Source: Methanosarcinales archaeon (lineage in GTDB: Archaea; Halobacteriota; Syntropharchaeia; Alkanophagales; Methanospirareceae). Taken from it: a stretch of DNA of 8,640 nucleotides. Shown here in pieces: positions 1-5,105 of the stretch; the stretch's first letter is position 1, and every line of letters starts with the position of its first letter. A program made the position numbers and the translations under genes. A model generated the notes under the pieces. It had not been told where the DNA came from and did no database searches. It worked only from the letters and a program-made list of their open reading frames with translations. The DNA lies in contig DAOUYX010000056.1 in the NCBI GenBank assembly GCA_030665925.1, positions 1 to 8,640 of the forward strand, given 5' to 3'.

Positions 1-72
1 GGTATATTCGCCGATGCAGGTGACCGGGCAATGATGAAGGACGCGTCCGTGGGCAAGATAGAATTGCTGTAG
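1..72 (+). CDS. C-terminal end of a surface protein with a dockerin-like tail (partial, runs off left edge)
   Basis: Frame 1 is open from the first base and ends at TAG (70-72), giving 23 residues that begin GIFADAGDRAMMKDAS. Apart from one residue, this matches the tail encoded at 1215-1286. There it follows a D-L-N-N-N-G stretch like the calcium-binding loop of dockerin or EF-hand modules. The likely role is the C-terminal module of a secreted or cell-surface protein. Only the tail is visible, so whether the full gene is intact cannot be judged. Identity as a surface protein is inferred from the second copy, which follows a beta-sandwich-like domain. Confidence 0.55.
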   Translation, partial: GIFADAGDRAMMKDASVGKIELL

Positions 73-99
73 GTCTTGAATTTGGAGTTGTTACAGATA

Positions 100-189
100 A
101 ACCCTTTTCTTTATTTAAACCTTTTAAGAAAAGTTTATTAATAAATAGAACAAGGAAAAGTTATTCATGAATAAGGAGGGAGGAATAAA
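100..189 (+). promoter_or_regulatory. Putative promoter and strong Shine-Dalgarno upstream of the vapB-like gene
   Basis: The gap after the surface-protein tail is very AT-rich. Two archaeal TATA-box candidates are visible: CTTTATTTAAACC near 109-121 and GTTTATTAATAAATA near 134-148. A strong purine ribosome-binding site (AAGGAGGGAGG, 173-183) lies 6 bases before the ATG at 190. The ribosome site is clear. The choice between the TATA candidates is a guess, and no operator could be identified. Confidence 0.45.
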
Positions 190-438
190 ATGGGAAAGGG
201 AATAGAAATAAAAAAGGAGGGGATATTTATTCCCCTTAAAGTATTAAAAGGAATCGGTTTGGAGGACTTTGAAGTTGAGATTTCCGAAACCGAACTAAAA
301 ATCCGCCCAAAAAGTTATACAAAAAGGATGTTTGGTTTTTTTAAAGCGGAGGAAAAATTAGTGGATCTAATTATCGATGACTATGAAAGAGAAACGGAGA
401 GAAGATATTTTGGTAAAAAACAGTTTGATGGACTTTGA
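190..438 (+). CDS. vapB: VapB-type antitoxin (AbrB/SpoVT-like N-terminus)
   Basis: 82 residues. The N-terminal 45 or so residues (IEIKKEGIFIPLKVLKGIGL, then alternating charged and hydrophobic strands up to ELKIRP) fit the short beta-rich AbrB/MazE-like DNA-binding fold of archaeal antitoxins. The C-terminal part (about 48-75, LVDLIIDDYERETERR) is an acidic helix of the kind that binds the toxin groove. The ATG at 190 is set by a strong Shine-Dalgarno sequence. It overlaps the downstream PIN-domain gene by 11 bases, the normal VapBC arrangement. Such proteins neutralise the toxin and repress their own promoter. The gene is intact although its partner is interrupted. Family assignment rests on pattern and context, not a database match. 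Confidence 0.7.
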   Translation: MGKGIEIKKEGIFIPLKVLKGIGLEDFEVEISETELKIRPKSYTKRMFGFFKAEEKLVDLIIDDYERETERRYFGKKQFDGL

Positions 439-931
439 TTTGCCAGAACTGATTTTTGTAGACGCAAATATCTTTGTAGATCATGCATCAGCAAATCCAA
501 GCTATGGAAAATCGTGTGAAGCGTTTTTAGAAAAAATAGAATCAGAGAAAGTCTCGGCAATCACAACGACTGCCGTATTAGATGAAGTTGGCTATATACT
601 CTCTCTTCTCGAAGGAGCGAGATTGTTAAAAACGGACAAATTAAAGATCGTTCGTGATACGATCAAAGAAGATCAGAAATTAGCCATAACATGCTATAAG
701 AAGGTTCGTGAATATATGAAATACATCTTCTTTCTTGAGGAAGGATGATTAGAAATCCAGAAAGTAGAGCCCAAAGACGTCTTAATCGCTACTGTTGTAG
801 GTGGAGAATATAGTCTCCTATTTACGGATTCTTTACATCTCTCTGTGATGAAAAGGCTGAAAATAAAAAACATTGCAACCAGAGATTCTGATTTTGAAGG
901 CTGTAAAGATCTAACAATATGGAGTCCTTAG
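428..931 (+). pseudogene. vapC: VapC-type PIN-domain toxin interrupted by an in-frame TGA
   Basis: Starting at ATG 428, the frame reads MDFDLPELIFVDANIFVDHA, with the first PIN aspartate in VDANIF and an acidic residue in LDEVGYIL. It stops at TGA 746-748. The same frame then continues without another stop to TAG 929-931 and encodes the rest of the fold. That part contains the third and fourth acidic positions, in FTDSLHLSVMKRLKI and IATRDSDF. A PIN ribonuclease needs all four, so the 106-residue product ending at 745 should be inactive. Joined across the TGA, the length (about 167 codons) is plausible for a PIN toxin. The upstream ATG at 377 was rejected because it would overlap the antitoxin by 62 bases. 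Nonsense mutation is the simplest reading; sequencing error or recoding cannot be excluded. Confidence 0.75.
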
Positions 932-943
932 CATGCAAAAACT

Positions 944-1286
944 GTGATAATGTTCAATCTTTCTATGTTGAGACAGGAATCGCGGGCGTTAACCGTTAAC
1001 CTGACCTTGAACTCTACAGGAACCGTGATAGCGTCAACAACAACGACTGATAGCAGCGGTGACTGCACGTTTACTAATGTCACACCCGGCGGGTATACCC
1101 TGACTGCATCAAAGATCAGGTTCTGGTCTGACTCAATCTCTGTTACCGTCAACGCCGGTGCTTCTACAATAATAAATCATGCGTTATGGTTAAAAGGTGA
1201 TTTGAATAACTAACGGTATCTCAGCAGACGCAGGTGACCGAGCAATGATGAAGGACGCTTCGGTGGGTAAGATAGAATTGTTGTAA
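944..1286 (+). pseudogene. Broken surface-protein fragment: beta-sandwich domain plus dockerin-like tail, with frameshift
   Basis: From about 980 the frame encodes a carboxypeptidase-regulatory or Cna-B-like beta-sandwich (LTLNSTGTVIAS, then FTNVTPGGYTLTASKIRFW, then VTVNAG), typical of repeated extracellular domains. It reaches KGDLNN and hits TAA at 1211-1213. If T1211 is removed, the frame continues as NGISADAGDRAMMKDASVGK and ends at TAA 1284-1286. It then matches the tail at 1-72 in 22 of 23 residues. The one-base insertion therefore breaks a D-x-N-x-N-G calcium-loop-like motif. There is no signal peptide or good ribosome site; GTG 944 is only the first available start. A second frame change near 985-996 is possible (see findings). 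This looks like the decayed 3' end of a larger gene. Confidence 0.7.
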
Positions 1287-1339
1287 GGTTTTTATTACTG
1301 CAGAATTCATTAAAACATAAGACATATAGTTGAATACAG

Positions 1340-1346
1340 AGGTGAG
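1340..1346 (+). promoter_or_regulatory. Ribosome-binding site deciding the DUF433 antitoxin start
   Basis: GAGGTGA-type purine run (AGAGGTGAG) about 5-7 bases before ATG 1351. It favours that ATG over the in-frame TTG at 1330, which has no such site. The preceding 50 bases are AT-rich (TTTTTATTA near 1289-1297) and could hold a TATA element, but none is convincing. Confidence 0.5.
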
Positions 1347-1350
1347 AAAT

Positions 1351-1623
1351 ATGGAAAAGGTTGAATCTGCGGTAGCTGGAAGATGGGTAAAATTGGAGAG
1401 GATTACAATAGATCCGGAAGTTATGGGTGGCCAGCCATGCGTCAGAGGATTAAGAATACCTGTGTCGTTGATAATCAAACTGATTGCTTCTGGCAAGAAG
1501 ATTGCAGAGCTTTTAGAGGATTATCCTGAACTTGAAGAGGAGGATATAAAGCAATCTTTAGAATACGCAGCCTGGACAGTTTCGGAGAGGATTCTTCCAT
1601 TAACATATGAAATTTCTCGTTGA
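1351..1623 (+). CDS. DUF433-family antitoxin
   Basis: 90 residues from ATG 1351. Residues 14-39 carry the DUF433 signature: ITIDPEVMGGQPCVRGLRIP, that is, basic strand, D-P-x-x-x-G-G-x-P-x-x-x-G-x-R-I-P-V. A helix-turn-helix-like segment follows (SLIIKLIASGKKIAELLEDY, about 40-59), then an acidic helix (LEEEDIKQSLEYAAW). DUF433 proteins are small DNA-binding proteins usually encoded directly before a DUF5615 PIN-like protein and are regarded as its antitoxin. The same order is seen here with a 17-base overlap (1607-1623), implying translational coupling. The gene is intact and ends in a basic tail. It probably represses its own operon; this is inferred from the family. Confidence 0.85.
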   Translation: MEKVESAVAGRWVKLERITIDPEVMGGQPCVRGLRIPVSLIIKLIASGKKIAELLEDYPELEEEDIKQSLEYAAWTVSERILPLTYEISR

Positions 1624-1972
1624 TCTGGCACTATCACCACGAACAGTGAAAGCCCTTCGGAATTGCGGGTATGAAGCCGTTAGAGTCAACGAGTTGGGCA
1701 TGGCAAAATCCAAGGATAGTGAAATATTGGAGTATGCTGCAAAGAATGACATGATAGTGATAACAGCCGATTTGGATTTCGGGGATATTTTAGCTTTCGC
1801 GGGTTATAAAAAACCTTCTGTGATAATCTTTCGTTTGAAAGAACCATCTCCAGACCATATTAATTCCCTTCTTCTTTCGGCTATCCCACGCATAACTGAT
1901 GCATTAAATAAGGGATCTATTGTGGTGATAGAGGACTACAGAATTCGTATCCGGGAGCTACCGGTGACATAA
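1607..1972 (+). CDS. DUF5615 PIN-like toxin, partner of the DUF433 antitoxin
   Basis: 121 residues from ATG 1607. The N-terminus MKFLVDLALSPRTVKALRNC matches the family pattern of a hydrophobic strand ending in Asp (D6), then L-S-P and an amphipathic helix. KDSEILEYAAKND places D37, and VITADLDFGD gives the T-x-D-x-D-F motif with D55 and D57. These acidic residues correspond to the metal-binding set of PIN-like nucleases, and all are present. The family is a predicted RNase toxin. The start overlaps the antitoxin by 17 bases in another frame. Unlike the upstream VapBC pair, this module has no interruption and looks functional. Its RNA target is unknown. Confidence 0.85.
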   Translation: MKFLVDLALSPRTVKALRNCGYEAVRVNELGMAKSKDSEILEYAAKNDMIVITADLDFGDILAFAGYKKPSVIIFRLKEPSPDHINSLLLSAIPRITDALNKGSIVVIEDYRIRIRELPVT

Positions 1973-2326
1973 AAGTCATTTTTGCAGGAGATGGAGCAAA
2001 TCAGAGGGAAGCATATGGCGACTGTTGGAGAAAGGTTGTTGCGAGTATTATCCCCAGAAGAGATTGGGGCAGATTACGAGGCGGGCTTAGATACCACCAC
2101 ACCACTCTCCACCATCTCGAATTTACAGAACACCACCGGCACCACCTGGATCAACTGGACGTGGACAAATCCAACAGATGACGATTTCAGTCACACTATG
2201 ATATATGTAAACGGCATACGGAAAACAAACACTTCTGATGCGTATTACAATGCTACCAATCTCGCTCCGGATACAACATATGAGCTAAACACCCATTATT
2301 TTTCTTTCTTCTTCTTTCTCTTTTAG
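1973..2326 (+). pseudogene. Truncated surface-protein fragment with a fibronectin-III-like domain
   Basis: The frame from TTG 1982 (or ATG 1991 or 2015) to TAG 2324-2326 contains, from about codon 39, an FN3-type repeat: TISNLQNTTGTTWINWTWTN, then FSHTMIYVNGIRKTN and YYNATNLAPDTTYELNTH. The WxWTNP...D.D..H..IYVNG pattern with many N-x-T/S sites is typical of archaeal S-layer or adhesin proteins. After NTH the homology-like pattern ends abruptly and runs into a pyrimidine tract (YFSFFFFLF). The N-terminal 35 residues look unrelated to FN3, and there is no signal peptide, no anchor and no good ribosome site. It is therefore an internal piece of a larger gene, not a working small gene. The annotated interval begins right after the DUF5615 stop. 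Confidence 0.65.
2297..2324 (+). terminator. Pyrimidine/T-rich tract, probable intrinsic terminator for the + strand
   Basis: A 28-base run of almost only T and C (TTTTTCTTTCTTCTTCTTTC in its core) lies at the end of the + strand block, 55 bases before the convergent nnr gene stops. Archaeal RNA polymerase terminates at T-rich stretches without a hairpin, so this would end transcription from the toxin-antitoxin side. It also marks the point where the FN3 fragment is cut off. Confidence 0.5.
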
Positions 2327-2379
2327 TTCAAAATGTGAAAATTACAGGAAATCTTAGGTTACAAGAAAAGCTAAGGCCT

Positions 2380-3981
2380 TTACCTAAAATCTTTCATAAC
2401 CCTTGGAATATTCTCTATTACATCCGTAGCAAGCAACCCATACCCTTTCTCCTCAAATGCTATGTCACCTGCAGAGCCATTGACAAACGCAGCGGCAGTT
2501 GCCGCTTTAAATGCATCCGAATCGATTGCAAAGAACGCTCCTACCATGCCCGCTAATACATCGCCCGTGCCGCCAACCGTCATGCCGGCATTCCCTAATT
2601 TGTTTATCTTTACGCTGGTTCCGTCTGATACAATATCCGCAGGACCTTTCATCAATGTGACAACGTTATTCAGCCGTGAAAAACCCGTTACAAACTCCAT
2701 CCGTTCTTCCATCCTGTTCTCTGAAGGAACTTTTACAGCTTCACCGCCGATGTTTATCTTTGTAAACTCGCCAGCATGAGGTGTTACGATAACGAGCTTG
2801 TCTTCCTGCGAAGCATGCGCAGCATTTTTGATCAAACTTTTTCTAAAAGGTTGTTGATCAAACTTTCTTAAAGTTTGAATTGGCAAATGCAAACCGTAAA
2901 AGCCATCAGCATCCACTACCACCTTCTTACTCGCTTCATCTTCAATTATCCTTCTTGTTGCTCTTTTTGTCTCCTCTGCGGCTCCTAAGCCCATGCCGAT
3001 TACCAGGACGTCATGCCTTCGTATCAAATTCGATACCACTGGCACGTCCTTCTCTACCAACACATCAGAAGAGAGGGGTTGGACAATCAAATTGGGCGAT
3101 AACGACGAGATGATGGAAGAAACGCTTTTAGGTGCCGCTATTGTCACCCAGTCCGCACCAGCGCGGAGAGCAGCAAGTGCCGCTAAAGTAGGAGCACCAA
3201 AAAAAGGACCCCCGCCCACTATTAGCACACGCCCGTTATCCCCTTTGTGGCTCTTTGCGTTTCGCTTCACGACCAATCGTACATCCCCGGGACCTGCCAG
3301 CTTATCCATTCCCTCTGGGATTCCTATGTCGGCAACCACCAATTCACCAACGTATGCCTCTTTCTTTAGTAAGCCTCTCTTCGCCTTGTGGAACGTGACC
3401 GTGAGATTCGCTCGAACTGCCTTTTCTGCTTCTCCAGTATCGGGATCTAACCCGGAAGGAATGTCTGTCGCAACGACAAACGCATTTGATTCGTTTATCA
3501 AATCGATTGCCGTGGCTTCCGGCTCTCTTATCTTACCGGTTATACCAGTGCCGAAGATTGCATCTATTATCACATCGGAATCGTTTAAGAGCTTTGCTCT
3601 TATTTTGAGTTCAGACGAATCAGCTATTTCTTCGATTGCATACCCACTTTCTTTTAATATTCGCCAGTTTCTCTTTGTCTCTTCTGTTCGCAAGTCATGT
3701 GAACGCCCGATCAATAGTATCTTCACGTCAAACCCGTGCAAATGCCGTGCAGCAGCGAAAGCATCTCCGCCATTATTGCCTTTTCCTGCTACTATTGTCA
3801 CTTTCACAGTCGCAGCTTTCTCTTCGCTGCTTCCTTTCTCCGCAAACCGCTTTTTTATCTCGGTTGCAACATTAGCGCCGGCATTTTCCATCAGTTGTAA
3901 AGGTGCAAGCCCAAAGAAGCTGCAGTTCTCATCCAGCGCAGCCATCTCCTCTGCTGTGATGTATGCTTCTTTATCTTTCAT
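2380..3981 (-). CDS. nnr: Bifunctional NAD(P)H-hydrate epimerase / ADP-dependent NAD(P)H-hydrate dehydratase
   Basis: 533 residues, close to the usual length for the fused enzyme. It repairs hydrated NADH and NADPH. The N-terminal YjeF_N domain (about 1-225) epimerises S- and R-NAD(P)HX. The C-terminal ribokinase-like domain (about 240-533) dehydrates the S form using ADP. Epimerase motifs: GKGNNGGDAFAAARHL (67-81) and TDIPSGLDPDTG (172-183). Dehydratase motifs: KGDNGRVLIVGGG (246-258), VVVDAD (354-359), TPHAGEF (400-406) and GNAGMTVGGTGDVLAG (463-478) with the catalytic-type Asp474. ATG 3981 is the only start in frame, because TAA lies four codons upstream. Between DAD and TPHAGE there are about 20 more residues than usual, where a palindromic repeat (2828-2878) has inserted in frame. 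The 56-base gap to the upstream radical SAM gene allows either operon or own-promoter expression. Confidence 0.95.
   Translation of the reverse strand: MKDKEAYITAEEMAALDENCSFFGLAPLQLMENAGANVATEIKKRFAEKGSSEEKAATVKVTIVAGKGNNGGDAFAAARHLHGFDVKILLIGRSHDLRTEETKRNWRILKESGYAIEEIADSSELKIRAKLLNDSDVIIDAIFGTGITGKIREPEATAIDLINESNAFVVATDIPSGLDPDTGEAEKAVRANLTVTFHKAKRGLLKKEAYVGELVVADIGIPEGMDKLAGPGDVRLVVKRNAKSHKGDNGRVLIVGGGPFFGAPTLAALAALRAGADWVTIAAPKSVSSIISSLSPNLIVQPLSSDVLVEKDVPVVSNLIRRHDVLVIGMGLGAAEETKRATRRIIEDEASKKVVVDADGFYGLHLPIQTLRKFDQQPFRKSLIKNAAHASQEDKLVIVTPHAGEFTKINIGGEAVKVPSENRMEERMEFVTGFSRLNNVVTLMKGPADIVSDGTSVKINKLGNAGMTVGGTGDVLAGMVGAFFAIDSDAFKAATAAAFVNGSAGDIAFEEKGYGLLATDVIENIPRVMKDFR
2828..2878. repeat. 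Palindromic repeat element inserted in frame within nnr
   Basis: Two direct copies of TTGATCAAACTTT (2828-2840 and 2854-2866) sit 13 bases apart. The second forms a perfect 9-base stem with the bases after it: TCAAACTTT (2858-2866), loop CTT, AAAGTTTGA (2870-2878). The block is much more AT-rich than the flanking nnr sequence and encodes about residues 368-385 (QTLRKFDQQPFRKSLIK on the minus strand). It falls between two conserved dehydratase motifs, where a surface loop is expected. A related TTGATCAACTTT is seen at 7970-7981. Confidence 0.65.
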
Positions 3982-4037
3982 TTTCGATTGTTACTTACTC
4001 CTTTAGACTATACAAGTTTATTTTGTAAGAGAAAGAT
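3982..4037 (-). promoter_or_regulatory. nnr upstream gap with distant Shine-Dalgarno and possible TATA
   Basis: Reading the minus strand, the 56-base gap holds ACAAAATAAACTTG (about 4026-4013, TATA-like) and AAAGGAG (4004-3998). The ribosome site is 16 bases from ATG 3981, longer than usual, yet no other in-frame start exists. The gene may have its own weak promoter or may be read through from the radical SAM gene. Confidence 0.35.
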
Positions 4038-5105
4038 TTATTCGAAGTCAGACAGTGCCGAGCAAGCCCTGCAACGCACGCACCCAGCCTTGCACTTCCT
4101 CCAGCTTACTCCCGTGTCGTGTAATAGCTCTGCTACTATCTCGTAGAGATGACGCATCCTATCCGGGCTTGGCGGTTTATCATTCTCCATATCAGACCCC
4201 GGTATAGGGCGAAGCGGCACGATAAACGGATAAACGCCAAGCTCGGCTAACATCTTACTACCTTCTATGATAGATTCATCACGCTCTCCCATTCCTGCAA
4301 TTACATAACTGCTCACTTGACTCTCACCAAAAAGCTCTATGCTCCGCTTCCATGCTTCTATGTACTGCTGAAACGGGATCTCCACCTTACACGGAGCCAC
4401 TTCTTTCAGCACCGTCCTATCAAAACTCTCCACATGGATGCCTACCGTATCCACGGAATCGTAAAGGCGGTCTATCATGCTGAACTCTTCCGGTGGTTCG
4501 AATTGAGCATGGATGGGCAATCCCGTTGCCGCTTTTATCGCACTCGCCGTTTCTGCAAGGTGATTTATGCCCTTGTCAGGAGTGGCAGTGGTGCCCGTGG
4601 TAAGCGTTACATGCGTTACATGGTCTAATTCTTTCGCGGCAAGCGCCACTTCGGCAAGCTGCTCCGGCGTCTTCTTCGCTATCGTCGCACCGCCCTTCAG
4701 CGAGAGTTCGATTGCACAGAACTTGCACCTCTTCGGCGTATTCCAGTACACGCACGTTTGTATCGTAGTCGTAGCTAAACAATCCATGCCATGTAGCAGT
4801 GCGATTTTATAGTAGGGTATGCTCTCCTTAGTCTTCAACTCTTGAAACCTCGTTGCGGGGAACCGAACGTCTGTAATGCGCTCTCCATCCCTCTTGAGTA
4901 TGTAGGTTCCATTCCCAACATCGAGATGATAAGGTGACTGAGCGACAAACCAGCTCTGAGTTGGAACGTTTGCGACCGTATTGCCGAAGATGAACATCCC
5001 GCCAGCAGCGGGACCCGCACCCGCTTTCCTACCTTTTTCCACGCCGGATACTCGTGCACCCAAGCATAGCAAGTCCACCTTCAGATCCTTAGTTTCCATT
5101 GCCAC
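4038..5105 (-). CDS. Radical SAM protein, MSMEG_0568 family (function unknown)
   Basis: 355 residues from GTG 5105; ATG 5099 two codons later is equally possible. The sequence follows the family pattern from the start: GRKAGAGPAAGG (25-36), NVPTQSWFVAQSPYHL (46-61), IALLHGMDCLATTTIQTCVY (101-120). The radical SAM cluster site is C118-x8-C127-x2-C130 (CVYWNTPKRCKFC), wider than the classic CX3CX2C but normal for this group. Further motifs are ATIAKKTPEQLAEVA (140-154), LPIHAQFEPPEEF (196-208), GIHVES (222-227) and VYPFIVPLRPIPGS (291-304). A C-terminal C338-x3-C342-x2-C345-x2-C348 (CKAGCVRCRAC) could hold a second Fe-S cluster. The reaction is not known. In bacteria the family lies in a nitrilase-containing cluster, whereas here it overlaps the DUF39 homocysteine gene by 19-25 bases. 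Family call is from memory of the conserved motifs. Confidence 0.85.
   Translation of the reverse strand: MAMETKDLKVDLLCLGARVSGVEKGRKAGAGPAAGGMFIFGNTVANVPTQSWFVAQSPYHLDVGNGTYILKRDGERITDVRFPATRFQELKTKESIPYYKIALLHGMDCLATTTIQTCVYWNTPKRCKFCAIELSLKGGATIAKKTPEQLAEVALAAKELDHVTHVTLTTGTTATPDKGINHLAETASAIKAATGLPIHAQFEPPEEFSMIDRLYDSVDTVGIHVESFDRTVLKEVAPCKVEIPFQQYIEAWKRSIELFGESQVSSYVIAGMGERDESIIEGSKMLAELGVYPFIVPLRPIPGSDMENDKPPSPDRMRHLYEIVAELLHDTGVSWRKCKAGCVRCRACSALSDFE

Noticed and set aside
746..748. Selenocysteine at the vapC TGA
   Set aside because: PIN nucleases have no known selenocysteine site, and no obvious SECIS-like hairpin was noticed nearby; nonsense mutation is simpler.
1221..1496. 91-codon minus-strand frame across the DUF433 gene start
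   Set aside because: It overlaps the DUF433 signature and its ribosome-binding site; the translation has no protein-like pattern.
2993..4006. 337-codon open frame on the + strand
   Set aside because: It lies fully antisense to nnr, whose motifs are unmistakable. The translation is low-complexity Ser/Ala/Pro-rich with no recognisable domain, so it is a shadow frame.
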